DNA of 64,000 nt from Patescibacteria group bacterium UBA2772 (GCA_002352545.1 DEIO01000015.1:62001-126000); one strand, 5' to 3'; shown: positions 34,328-43,456, counted from the stretch's first letter. Program-made: numbers and translations. The notes: generated by a model from the letters alone, not told the origin.

Positions 34328-34716
34328 TGGAGGTGATGGGAATTGAACCCATGTCCAAAATTGATTCTCTAAAACTTTCTACAAGCTTAGTCTACTTGGT
34401 GTTCATATTACCGATAAAAGCAGACAAAAAGGGTAATATGTTTTTCCTTTTATGCGCTTAGTTCATTTCAAAGGACAACAATGAACGCATCTCAAAGGTT
34501 GGCGTTAGTTCGGAATATTGAGAATCAACCGGTTAACGGGCTATTGCACTAATTAGGCAATAGCAGTGGCGAAAGATGGTGCAAAAGTTTGCGCGATTGC
34601 TTTCTTTGCCTTTGTAATTACGTTTGCATTTAAAATGTGTTGCCATAGTTTTACAAGATATGACAGCTTGACTTGCAAATTCTAAAGGACACAACTTGTC
34701 GAAGCCTAGCACCCCC
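34328..34716 (-). ncRNA. ssrA: tmRNA (10Sa RNA), one-piece
   Basis: The 5' end GGGGGTGCTAGGCTTCGACA pairs with the 3' CACCTCC-A to make the tRNA-like acceptor stem (G-U pair at position 3), and the T arm reads GGACATGGGTTCAATTCCCA. No CCA is encoded. The tag frame runs from GCA at 34627 to TAA at 34553: 24 residues, starting ANVITKAKKAIA and ending FATAIA. It resumes stalled ribosomes and adds a degradation tag. The RNA starts 3 bases after the smpB stop and ends 28 bases before the predicted infC start, so all may be on one transcript. Pseudoknots were not modelled. Confidence 0.97.
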
Positions 34717-34719
34717 AAA

Positions 34720-35166
34720 CTAATGGCGTTGCCTCATTGTTCTGCCTATTCGAACGTCATCTTCACGTTGTTTGATGACTTGGCGTTTATCAAACTTCTT
34801 TTTCCCCTTTGCTAGAGCGAAAGAAAGCTTAAGTCTACCTTGTTTATTATACACTGAAAGTGGTACTAATGTCAATTTATCAGCCTGAGCCTTTCCAGTT
34901 AGTCGATCTATTTGTTTTCTCTTAACTAAAAGCTTTCTAGAGACTGTTGGATCATAATCAGATACAGTGGCTTGTTTATACAATGGAATCGAAGCATTTG
35001 TTAAAAATAGTTCACCTCCGTGAACTGAAACAAAAGAACCTTTCAGTGACATATGTCTTAGTTTGACTGATTTCACCTCATATCCTTTCAAAACTAAACC
35101 AGCCTCGATTTCTTCCAGGATTTCATAATCAAAAAAAGCTTTTTTATTCCTAGCTAAATTAGCCAT
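34720..35166 (-). CDS. smpB: SsrA-binding protein
   Basis: 148 residues, normal length. It starts MANLARNKKAFFDYEILEEI, then GLVLKGYEVKSVKLRHMSLKGSFV, the OB-fold core that binds the tRNA-like part of tmRNA. The C-terminal basic tail RQVIKQREDDVRIGRTMRQRH enters the mRNA channel. It acts with ssrA in ribosome rescue. It is directly followed by ssrA with a gap of 3 bases, so protein and RNA partners are made together. Confidence 0.97.
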   Translation of the reverse strand: MANLARNKKAFFDYEILEEIEAGLVLKGYEVKSVKLRHMSLKGSFVSVHGGELFLTNASIPLYKQATVSDYDPTVSRKLLVKRKQIDRLTGKAQADKLTLVPLSVYNKQGRLKLSFALAKGKKKFDKRQVIKQREDDVRIGRTMRQRH

Positions 35167-35214
35167 TGATACTTGGATTTAAACTTAAAACAAGGCAAAA
35201 TGCCTATGTCTTAC

Positions 35215-35243
35215 ATGATATCGTAAAAGTGATAAATGTGCAA
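35215..35243 (-). promoter_or_regulatory. Sigma70-type promoter of the smpB-ssrA run
   Basis: On the minus strand TTGCAC, 17 bases, TATCAT, placed about 50 bases upstream of the smpB start. A small AGGCA/TGCCT hairpin lies in the leader. Confidence 0.55.
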
Positions 35244-35295
35244 TTGTTAACAAAAAATGCTCCAAAAGGCGCTTAGTGATTTTAGGTAGAATTTG

Positions 35296-36510
35296 TTATT
35301 TATATCTAAGAGCATCAAGGGGATCAAGGGAACTGGCTCTTCTTGCTGGTACAAGCCCAGTTGCAAATCCTACAATTGTAGCAGCTACAACAATAGTTCC
35401 TGTGAACCAAAGAGGAGAATAGAACAAATCGATTGGTTCACCTCCAAAGCGTCCTGAAATAAAGTTGAGCAACCAGTTGAAAGTCTCTCCTTCAAGCATT
35501 CCAAGTAATATTCCAGCAAGGCCACCGAAGAATCCCATCACGGAGGATTCAGCAACAAACATAAGTAAAATATCTTGATTTGAAACACCAATTGATTTCA
35601 TGATTCCAATTTCCTGTGTTCGTTCCATCAGTGTCACGGTCATGGTGTTGAACATTCCAATTGCAGATACAAAAAGAGCGATGATTCCAAAAAGTCCTAG
35701 AACAATCTGAATAACTCGAAAAACCTTATTAGCTTGGTCAACAGTTTCAGAAAGCGACGAAACCATAAAGCCCTTTTCTGTGAGGATGTCACGAATATTG
35801 TTTAGGGAACTGGAATTTTTTGCCTTTACCTTTGCTTTTGAAAAGCGAGGGACGGTGGTATATTCCAAGACATCTTTGATATTCACATAAACCAATGGTT
35901 CATCTTTTTCAATGACACCGATGATTTCAAAAAGTTCAGATATTTCAACTTTCTTGAATTTTTCATTTGCCTTGGAATCTTCTGAGTCACCTGCATTTTC
36001 AGGAACCTTGATTTCAATTCCAATTTTCTTTCCAAGAATCGAATCTGTTTCTTCTTTGAAAATTTTGGTAAAAGCAGAAGTAACGATAACCCCATTTTTC
36101 TTTTCGTCATTAAGACCTTCTCCTTCGTCAACCTCTATTCCGTCTAGTTTCAAGAATGAAGAAGTTATAATATAGGTTGAAATAGAAGACGTTAGATCGT
36201 TGAGATTGATTTGGGAACTGATTTGTAAGACAGGGCTTACTTCTGTTACGTTATCTACTTTCTCTAGTTCTTGAACGATTTCAGGCGTAATCACTCTTTG
36301 TCCTTCGTTGATTGGGTTTACATCTAATGCTAAGAGCGAATCAGAAGTTGTGATTTTTTCAAGCAAAACATTCTGTAAGCCATAACCAAGTGAAACTAAG
36401 AACAAAATTGCTGAAATCCCAATGCCCATACCAAGAATTGTCAAAAGAGTTCGTGTTGTACGAGCTTTAAACATTCTAGTAGACAATTTTAGGATATCAA
36501 TCAAATTCAT
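35296..36510 (-). CDS. MacB/FtsX-type ABC transporter permease
   Basis: 404 residues. A first helix at about 20-42 (LTILGMGIGISAILFLVSLG), a periplasm-type outer domain (about 45-270, MacB_PCD-like), then three helices with MFNTMTVTLMERTQEIGIMK, the FtsX-domain signature, and a C-terminal LVPARRASSLDPLDALRYK. It does not pump in the ordinary sense. MacB-type proteins transmit mechanical force to the outside, for lipoprotein or peptide export. It starts 15 bases after the ATPase gene, its partner. Confidence 0.92.
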   Translation of the reverse strand: MNLIDILKLSTRMFKARTTRTLLTILGMGIGISAILFLVSLGYGLQNVLLEKITTSDSLLALDVNPINEGQRVITPEIVQELEKVDNVTEVSPVLQISSQINLNDLTSSISTYIITSSFLKLDGIEVDEGEGLNDEKKNGVIVTSAFTKIFKEETDSILGKKIGIEIKVPENAGDSEDSKANEKFKKVEISELFEIIGVIEKDEPLVYVNIKDVLEYTTVPRFSKAKVKAKNSSSLNNIRDILTEKGFMVSSLSETVDQANKVFRVIQIVLGLFGIIALFVSAIGMFNTMTVTLMERTQEIGIMKSIGVSNQDILLMFVAESSVMGFFGGLAGILLGMLEGETFNWLLNFISGRFGGEPIDLFYSPLWFTGTIVVAATIVGFATGLVPARRASSLDPLDALRYK

Positions 36511-36525
36511 AGTTGTTTTTTAGAC

Positions 36526-37848
36526 TTATCCATAGTTCAAAAGCATGATCATTTCAACTTCTCTTGCGATTTTATTAGCAGTTCGCTTGTCAAAGCCAGC
36601 GCCGCCTTCTCTGGTTGGAAGGTCGAAGCCTTTTTGGGTTTCTGTAACTGAGATCTTATTTTTGACTCTAAGTGAAAGAAGTATTTTGGCCCTTTTTTCT
36701 TGGTCAGCGTTCATCTTCAGTTCAAATTTTTTCACTAAATAATCAAGGATAACTTCTGCTGAAGCCTCTGAGTGTTTTGGATCAATTTTTTGTTTGGTGG
36801 CGATTAAGTCCATTGCCTGACGAGCGAATTTTTCAGCATTTCGTTTGTCAAAACCAGCACCATCTTTTTCGATTGATGTGTCCAATTTATCAACAAATTC
36901 GTCATATGACATCTTGGAGAGCAAAAGATCTTCGAGTCCTTTGCTGGTTCTATCAATTTGTTCATATGTTTTGGAAAGCATTATATGTGAAAATAGTTGT
37001 TGTGCCTTGAAGGGTGCTAACAACACTCCAATTTGTGAAAGTGACAAGTCTTGAAAGGCTCGCATAAGCATTTTTAGATCTGGTGCAATTTTTTCTTGAG
37101 TGGAAACTTCTTCAGGCATTTGTTCGTCAGGGGATAGTTTGTTTTTTACAATTTCTTCTTTTACAATCTTGCCATCTCTCATGTATAAAATGCGGTCTCC
37201 AAAGCGAAGATGACTGGCATCATGTGTTACCAAAATAACCATCTTGCGATCTCTTTTATTTAAGTCATCGAGAATTTTCATCACATTGTGTTTTGAGATG
37301 GAATCCAAATTTCCAACTGGTTCATCGGCAAGGATAATATCGGGGTTATTCGAAAGTGAACGTGCAATTGAAACACGTTGTTTTTGTCCACCGGAAAGTT
37401 CACTTGGCATCTTGGTTGACTGGTTGGCAATTCCAAAACGATTTAGCAAGATCTGAGCTTCTTCTCTTCTTTTTTTCATTTGTGCACCGCCAGCAGTTTT
37501 TGGAAGACAAACATTGTCTAGCACATTAAGCGAAGGAATTAGATAGAAAGCTTGAAAAATCAAGCCAATTTTACGTCGATGAAACTCCACCTTTGCTTTT
37601 TTACTCAAAGCATAGATGTCTTCGCCATCAATATGAACCTTTCCTTTTGAGGGTTTCTGAAGCCCTGCGATTGTATATAAAAGTGTTGATTTTCCACAAC
37701 CAGAAGGACCGAATATAATCACATATTCTTGAGGATAGAGTTTGATATTGGAGTCAATAAGAGAGCGAACTTCGTTCGATTGTCCCTCATTATATGTAAC
37801 ATGCACATTTTTCACCTTAATTAAAGGTCCCTTATTTTTGTTGATCAT
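36526..37848 (-). CDS. MacB/LolD-type ABC ATPase with duplicated C-terminal extension
   Basis: 440 residues. The ATPase domain (about 1-230) has FGPSGCGKSTLLYTIAGL (Walker A), the Q-loop FQAFYLIPSLNVLDNV, LSGGQKQRVSIARSL (signature) and ILADEPVGNLDS (Walker B). Usual LolD proteins end near residue 230. Here about 200 extra residues follow, with the motif GAGFDKR-x-A-x-K-x-AR occurring twice (starting near residues 330 and 416). The extension is alpha-helical and rich in Lys and Glu, with no recognised domain. It pairs with the permease directly downstream and abuts prmC upstream. Confidence 0.92.
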   Translation of the reverse strand: MINKNKGPLIKVKNVHVTYNEGQSNEVRSLIDSNIKLYPQEYVIIFGPSGCGKSTLLYTIAGLQKPSKGKVHIDGEDIYALSKKAKVEFHRRKIGLIFQAFYLIPSLNVLDNVCLPKTAGGAQMKKRREEAQILLNRFGIANQSTKMPSELSGGQKQRVSIARSLSNNPDIILADEPVGNLDSISKHNVMKILDDLNKRDRKMVILVTHDASHLRFGDRILYMRDGKIVKEEIVKNKLSPDEQMPEEVSTQEKIAPDLKMLMRAFQDLSLSQIGVLLAPFKAQQLFSHIMLSKTYEQIDRTSKGLEDLLLSKMSYDEFVDKLDTSIEKDGAGFDKRNAEKFARQAMDLIATKQKIDPKHSEASAEVILDYLVKKFELKMNADQEKRAKILLSLRVKNKISVTETQKGFDLPTREGGAGFDKRTANKIAREVEMIMLLNYG

Positions 37849-38847
37849 TTAATATTTCTTTTTGTTTTGCCTGCAAAATTGTCCAAGCCTTTCAAATGCA
37901 ATTATAACACCTAACAGCTTCCTTTGAAAGTTGTTAGGTAAAATCACAAGTTTAGCCATTCGCCATCTTCCACTAAGATCTTTTTGAAGTTTAAACTTCA
38001 CTTTTTGTTTAGGAAAAAACTTTGAAACTAGCTTCGAAACAGACTCACTTTGTTCAGGTGAGATTTCAAACAATGCAAAGATTTTCATGAAAGGATTTTC
38101 ATTCTTGATTTCCAAAAGTTCCTCCAATAGTTTTTTATAATGCCAAAGACCCTCTTCGTCAGAATAGAGAGATGTCTTTGGCTCAAAATTCTTCACAGTG
38201 ACAGGAGTCTTGGAATATATTTTTTCTGAAAGATATGGAAGATTTGCTAGAACCAAGAAAGTTTTTTTCCCTTCTAGCATTTTTCTTTCCAAAGCGGGGG
38301 ATAGCAAATTTCCTTCAAGGAGTGTGATTTTTCCCTCAAGTTCATGTTTTGCGATATTCTTTTTGCAAATTGCGAGCGCTTCTTTTGAGATATCACTAGC
38401 TGAGAAACTGGTTTTGTCTAGTTGTACTTTTTCTTTTTCAAGTTTGTTTGCAACACTGATTGCAATGCAACCAGAGCCCGTTCCAATATCCAAAACAAGC
38501 AGTGGAGAAGCGCAATGTTCTTTTATGATAGAGATTCCTTCTTCAACCATCATTTCAGTTTCCGGTCTTGGCGTTAGAGTATCTTTTGTGACAATAAAAT
38601 TGAGTCCAAAAAACTCTTTATTTCCAACGATTTGAGAAATTGGTTCTTGGATAGCTCTTCTTTCGATTAATTTCTCAAATTTCACAACCTCATTTTCCAA
38701 AACCTCAAATTCTTCGTGAGCAAGCAGAAATTCTCTTGGTTTATACAAAACAAAAGACAATAGAAACTCCGCTTCAAAGCGGGAGTTTTCGATACCATGA
38801 TTGGCTAAGACTTTACTTTTGTTGAGAAGTAGTGTTTTTACGTTCAT
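37849..38847 (-). CDS. prmC: Peptide chain release factor N5-glutamine methyltransferase
   Basis: 332 residues from the ATG at 38847. A longer frame reaching into prfA is not credible because it would overlap the whole end of that gene. The N-terminal helical domain has SRFEAEFLLSFVLYKPREFLLAH, then the Rossmann domain with VLDIGTGSGCIAISVANK and the substrate motif NLPY (usually NPPY) in VLANLPYLSEK. PrmC methylates the Gln of the GGQ motif in release factors with SAM. It starts 4 bases after the stop of prfA, its substrate gene, as in many bacteria. It has a basic C-terminal extension of about 30 residues. Confidence 0.95.
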   Translation of the reverse strand: MNVKTLLLNKSKVLANHGIENSRFEAEFLLSFVLYKPREFLLAHEEFEVLENEVVKFEKLIERRAIQEPISQIVGNKEFFGLNFIVTKDTLTPRPETEMMVEEGISIIKEHCASPLLVLDIGTGSGCIAISVANKLEKEKVQLDKTSFSASDISKEALAICKKNIAKHELEGKITLLEGNLLSPALERKMLEGKKTFLVLANLPYLSEKIYSKTPVTVKNFEPKTSLYSDEEGLWHYKKLLEELLEIKNENPFMKIFALFEISPEQSESVSKLVSKFFPKQKVKFKLQKDLSGRWRMAKLVILPNNFQRKLLGVIIAFERLGQFCRQNKKKY

Positions 38848-38851
38848 TTTT

Positions 38852-39913
38852 CTATTCACCCAAAATTCTTTTCTGATCTTCAGTAATAATAGCTTCAATG
38901 ATTTGTTCAACATTTCCGTCCAAAATTCCTTCAATGTTTGACCAACTCTGTTTGATTCGATGGTCAGTGATTCGGTCTTGTGGAAAGTTGTAGGTTCTGA
39001 TTTTTTCACTTCGGTCTCCAGTCCCAATTTGACTCAAGCGCGCTTCTCCTGCTTTTTTCATGTCTTCTTCTTTTTTGACAGCCAAGATTCGACTTCGCAG
39101 AACTTTCATTGCTTTTTCTTTGTTTTTGTGTTGGGATTTTTGATCCTGACAAGAAGAAACTGTTCCAGTTGGAATATGTGTTATTCGTACAGCACTGTTT
39201 GTTGTGTTTACACTTTGTCCTCCAGGTCCTGAGGAAGCGTACGTATCAATTCGAAGGTCACTTGCTTCAATCTCGAGTTCAACATCTTCAACTTGTGGCA
39301 AAACTGCGACAGTTGCAGTTGAAGTGTGGATTCGTCCTTGTTTCTCAGTTTCAGGGATTCTTTGAACTCGGTGAACTCCTGATTCATATTTCATTTCTCC
39401 ATATACCTCGCTTCCTGAGATTTCAAAGTTAACTTCCTTGAATCCCCCCAAGTCATTTTGATGTGAATCCAAAAGTGAAAGTTTCCATCCATTTTTTTCA
39501 GCAAAACGTGAATACATTCGATAAAGATCGCCTGCAAACAATGATGCTTCGTCTCCACCTGCTCCAGCTCGAATCTCTACGATGATATCCTTTGCATCGC
39601 TAGGGTCTTTCGGAATGAGAAGCAAGTCGAGTGTCTCTTTAGAACGTGCAATCTTTTTTTGAATTTCAGCATTTTCTTCTCGTGCCATTTGGGCCATTTC
39701 CTTGTCTTTTTCCATGGCTGCCATTTCTTCATTTTCGATGAATTCTTTTTGCATCTTTGCGATTGTTTCACTTTCCTTGATGATTTCAAGAAGTTCAGTC
39801 CTGCGGTTCGCCAAAGTTTTCATTTTTGAAGCATTGGTAAAATTAAAGGAATTGTTCAATTTCTTTTCAATTTCTGAGAGTTCTTCCTTGAAAGATTTGA
39901 TTTTAGGAGTCAT
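38852..39913 (-). CDS. prfA: Peptide chain release factor 1
   Basis: 353 residues. The GGQ motif is in SSGPGGQSVNTTNSAVRITH, which reaches the peptidyl-transferase centre. The tail of the codon-recognition region reads VQRIPETEKQGRIHTSTATV, with the RF1-type PxT-region rather than the SPF of RF2. RF1 releases peptides at UAA and UAG. The absence of TGA stop codons in this window makes the presence or absence of RF2 elsewhere in the genome of special interest. It is co-transcribed with prmC. Confidence 0.95.
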   Translation of the reverse strand: MTPKIKSFKEELSEIEKKLNNSFNFTNASKMKTLANRRTELLEIIKESETIAKMQKEFIENEEMAAMEKDKEMAQMAREENAEIQKKIARSKETLDLLLIPKDPSDAKDIIVEIRAGAGGDEASLFAGDLYRMYSRFAEKNGWKLSLLDSHQNDLGGFKEVNFEISGSEVYGEMKYESGVHRVQRIPETEKQGRIHTSTATVAVLPQVEDVELEIEASDLRIDTYASSGPGGQSVNTTNSAVRITHIPTGTVSSCQDQKSQHKNKEKAMKVLRSRILAVKKEEDMKKAGEARLSQIGTGDRSEKIRTYNFPQDRITDHRIKQSWSNIEGILDGNVEQIIEAIITEDQKRILGE

Positions 39914-39935
39914 ATGTTTAAAATTATGAGGGCTT

Positions 39936-40485
39936 CTAATATTTTTTAGTTTCGGATTTGTGACATGTATATATTTGAGTTATTTGTATACTAGCATGAT
40001 CCAATAGTTTTTGTATATACCTTACGTCAGTTCCATTTTCTAGTAGGTGAATGGCAAAACCATGTCTTAATGAATGAAAGGTTATTTGTTTTTTATACCA
40101 TTTTCTTTTAAACTTTTAGGAAGCACTTTTTGCAGGAAAGTTGTTGTTAGTTTTTCTTCGCGATTTGAGTTAGAAAGATAATTGCTATAATGTTTTTTTG
40201 TAATTAGGTTTCGTAAGTTATTTACATTTGTATGATTTTTTTACTTTTTGTATTTTTGATGTGAATTGTTTGTTGTTTTATATTTAAATCAGATATCTTC
40301 AAAGATACAATTTTATTTATACATAATCTACAGATGTAAGTTAATGATGCGATTAGTTTATATTTGCGATTTTTTGTAATTTCTATGATTTGCTTAATTC
40401 CTTTGTTTGTTAAGACAATCAGTAAATATTTTTTAATAACAGTTTACTTGTTTCCAGTCTTATGTTTTTTAGAAAAAATGATGTA
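39936..40485 (-). pseudogene. Decayed tyrosine recombinase (XerC/D-type)
   Basis: The catalytic part is readable in pieces on the minus strand. KGIKQIIEITKNRKYKLIAS and LCINKIVSLKISDLNIKQQ match the first catalytic block. The conserved Arg of GLRxxE appears as Cys (a CGT to TGT change). A stop follows QM in IIQM. KKHYSNYLSNSNREEKLTT comes next, then a frameshift at about 40087. The last block is HSLRHGFAIHLLENGTDV, LLDHASIQ and IYT, with Arg, His and Tyr retained, ending with TAG at 39936. There are at least one substitution of an active residue, two stops and one shift. It lies directly downstream of the prfA end, at the left edge of the decayed region, so it could be the integrase of an old element. 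Confidence 0.85.
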
Positions 40486-40706
40486 ATTTTAAATATAAAT
40501 CAAATAAACTTTATGAGTTTTAGGACTATAATTTCACAAATACATAAAATCATTAGTTTGTATAATATACAAATTTTGGTATTAAATAATTATTAAATAA
40601 TTGTATAGAAATCAGCTATGTATAATTCAAAAGAGACTTTTTAAAATAATATTAGAGTCTCGAGGTTCTCAATCATTTTTGAAATATTTAATATTAATAC
40701 ATGTGT

Positions 40707-41044
40707 ATGAGAAAAAACAATTATATCGCTCATATTTGTAATTGCAATTTTTGTATTTATCATTAGTAGTTGTACTAAAAAGATAGTAATAGAGAATGAA
40801 GTAGTTGATACACCCAAAAATATAGAACAACAAATATAGAACAACAAAAGAATGCTATAAATGAAGAAACTATAGAACAGACAAAAGTATCAGAAAAATG
40901 TTCACAATTATTTATTTAGTCTTTAGAGAAAATTGAACTTGATTTCGAAAACCCAAGAAGAAGATGGTTCAACTACTACTTTAAGAGATGTTCTTAAAAC
41001 AAGAAATCAAATGTATTGGCTTTCTATAGATAATATTGAATAAA
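40707..41044 (+). pseudogene. Decayed lipoprotein
   Basis: Coding frame moves between all three registers. First IISLIFVIAIFVFIISSCTK, with a lipobox ISSC after a signal helix, then VIENEVVDTPKNIEQQI and a TAG. Then NAINEETIEQTKVSEKCSQL with another TAG. Then TQEEDGSTTTLRDVLKTRNQ, MYWLSIDNIE and a TAA. The reading needs at least three shifts. The conserved feature is a signal peptide of lipoprotein type with a Lys- and Glu-rich mature part. No family recognised. Confidence 0.7.
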
Positions 41045-41580
41045 TGTATTTTAATTAGAAAACTCAGGGTTCTTTATTGTCTAATAGGATTCTGATTTTG
41101 ATAAAAAGGTTTTTTGAATTTCTCCAATATCGTTACGATTACGTTATGCTTGAGCTTTGTTTTATTTTGCTCAGGATGTATGATAAAGAGTAAAAGGAAA
41201 ATTGCGAGCTAAACAAGTTTCTCAAATTTTTGGAATAAATGATAATTTAATAATGTATTTCAAAAACTATATAAAACAAAGTATATTTGGTTTTGCTCAA
41301 TTTTCAAAAAACAGCATCTAATACTTAACAGTTGATTTCAGAATTTTGCTTAAATATATTTCGAAAAAATGTGAAATTCTTCTGTCCAAATTTTATTTCC
41401 TTTAAACATACAACATGTAACAAATGATGACTTCTGTCAAATGATTTGTTAATATGCGGTTAATAGTTAATAAACCAGTTGTAAAAATTCAGTTATTAAG
41501 AAGTATTGTACAAAATTTCGAATTCTGTTTCACATGCAGGAAATAGGAATTATTTAAATGTATATTAATTAAAAATAATA
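41045..41580. other. AT-rich region without a readable gene
   Basis: 536 bases. One stretch near 41190-41280 in the plus direction reads GKLRAKQVSQIFGINDN, similar to a helix-turn-helix segment, but the rest is not interpretable. It is probably more of the decayed material on both sides. Confidence 0.4.
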
Positions 41581-43133
41581 ATGAAAAAATCTAAAGTAAA
41601 AGTGATTATTTTATTTTAGATAGTTATGATTTGTATGTTGGTGCTGATATGCAAAACAGATGATGAGCGTAAAATAATCTACGAAGATTTCATTATAGGA
41701 GATATTGGTCAATCATTAACGTGTATTACTGAAAAAGTGTATTGTTAACGAGCTTAAAAAAGCAATGAAACAAAAAAATGTTGCTAGAGTATGGTTTATT
41801 GATCAGGAACATCTATTGTTTTTTTATGGAAACAACGCAGAAACACCTGATGATTATCAAAAAATAAATTATGCGGAGAATAAATATGAAGTCATTTCCG
41901 ACAGTGAATTACAAAAGGAATATTTAAGATATTGGGGTAAAATTAAAGAAGAATTTAATCAAAATGGACAATTTAGAGATGGCAAGCTCCCGATTCTAAG
42001 GGATTATACTAAACATGTAATTAATTTACTATATTATGCTAAAGCAAATGTAGAAAATAAAAAAGAAGTTATCGAATTGTTAATAAAAGTAGCTGATTAT
42101 TTAGTGTCTATACAGTCTTTTGTTGGTGTTTTTGGAACACCAGATTTAAGGAATATTTCAAAAGAAGAACTTCAAAAATATCAACAATTAAGTCATGTAC
42201 CATTAGAAAAGATGAAAAGCGATCAATTAAAGCAAAGGAAAAGTTCACATTGTATTCATGAAAATTGTTTTGAGATAATAAATGATAATTCTTGGCAAAT
42301 TTATTATTATAAGGGTGGACTATAATTCGATAATGGTTTAGTATTAGCATTTTTATCTATTGTTGTACAAAGAAACATCTGATAATTTTTTAGACTGGAA
42401 TTTTGTATTGAATAGAGATGAATATCTTAACTCTGCTATTAAATTCGCTAATTGGATTAAAGAGCAAGACTGTGTTTTTAATTTTAACTGCAATTCTTTT
42501 TTTGTGTATGGTTTGGTGTATTTATATGAAGCATCTAAGAATGAATATTATTTGAATTTAGCTATCGAGAGAATGAAATTAAGTATTCCCCCTGGGACAA
42601 TACCAGGTGGATATTTTAATGATTGGCGCGATGGTAGGTTTATGGATACACATAATGCCAAAAATGTATATCATTGGATAATTGTTAGAGCAGGAATTAC
42701 AAATATTGACTTCTATGCAAAAAAATAATCCTGATTATGATTTTGTTAATTACTACACAAAATTAAATTTTATTGCCTGAATAAATGAAATATCTGAATT
42801 TGGTGTATCTAGAACATCTCCTGCACATGAAATAGCTTCTTACTGTTATTATTTTTATCGAAAAATGAGGATGTAAAATGGTGTGGTTCGAAATTTTATG
42901 AATTTCCTTTATTTTTGGTATTTTGAGAAATAGCTTCAATTGGATAATTATTTAAAGAAGCTTGAATATCTCTTAATGATTTTTATAATTGGAATGTTTT
43001 TTGAAAAAAATCTTGAGTTGAACAATAGCAATATTGTTGGGAGCATAATTTAAATTTAGAACGGTTTGTTTTAAGCTTAAAAAGGTTTTATAGATTATTA
43101 AAAGCTTCAAGTTCAATTAAGGGGGATCTGTAA
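41581..43133 (+). pseudogene. Decayed alpha-toroid-like secreted protein
   Basis: A gene of about 500 codons can be followed with a signal helix (MKKSKVKVIILF, stop, IVMICMLVLI), an open block ELKKAMKQKNVARVWF...WQIYYYKGGL (to 42325), a stop, then FDNGLVLAFLSIV, a shift to LYKETSDNFLDWNFVLNRDE, the block ending GITNIDFYAKK, a shift in an A7 run to NNPDYDFVNYYTKLNFIA, and a tail to TAA at 43131. The tail has four more TGA, one TAA and one TAG. Pairs of helices with regular hydrophobic spacing, Trp/Tyr-rich loops and a GL-x-FDNGLVLAFL motif suggest an (alpha/alpha)n toroid such as a C5-epimerase-like or glycan-active enzyme. The family is a guess. Confidence 0.75.
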
Positions 43134-43164
43134 AAGAATCCTTTTTATTTAACTTATATTCCGC

Positions 43165-43194
43165 TTGACAACCCATACCCAGTAGGAGTATCAT
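43165..43194 (+). promoter_or_regulatory. Promoter with CsoR-type operator in the spacer
   Basis: TTGACA, 18 bases, TATCAT. The spacer and -10 contain the dyad ATACCCAGTAGGAGTAT (43175-43191), pairing at five of the six outer positions. The form, GC tracts flanked by ATAC/GTAT, is like CsoR/CstR operators and lies upstream of the gene for such a repressor, so autoregulation is expected. The start near 43201 leaves a 25-base leader. Confidence 0.7.
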
Positions 43195-43225
43195 AATTAT
43201 TGTTTAATTATTTAATAATTTATAT

Positions 43226-43456
43226 ATGCAGGATACAAACATTAGACTTAAAAAAATAATTGGGCAACTTACAGGTATTATGAAGATGCTTGATGAAAAA
43301 CAGGATTGTGAAAAAATTATTATTCAATTCCAAGCAGCTAAGGCTGCTCTCGACAGTGCTTTTGCAGAAAACTTAAATATAAATTTGGAAGAATGTTTGT
43401 TAAAAGAAGATTCGAAGAATATGAAAAATATTTTAAAACTTCTTTCTAAAAAATAA
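43226..43456 (+). CDS. CsoR/CstR-family transcriptional repressor (DUF156)
   Basis: 76 residues, four-helix DUF156 fold: RLKKIIGQLTGIMKMLDEKQ, then DCEKIIIQFQAAKAALDSAF and NLNINLEECLLKED. The family ligands are Cys-His-Cys in copper-sensing CsoR. Here the first Cys is in DCEK and the last in EECLL, but the middle His is Asn. The Cys-only pattern resembles CstR, which senses persulfides. The gene has a promoter with an operator-like dyad, and neighbours include rhodanese-like and transporter genes, consistent with a sulfur-stress switch. Sensor type is an inference. Confidence 0.85.
   Translation: MQDTNIRLKKIIGQLTGIMKMLDEKQDCEKIIIQFQAAKAALDSAFAENLNINLEECLLKEDSKNMKNILKLLSKK

Noticed and set aside
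38848..39027. Longer N-terminus for prmC starting inside prfA
   Set aside because: The extra 60 residues do not resemble PrmC and lie fully on the end of prfA. The ATG at 38847, 4 bases after the prfA stop, fits the family start.
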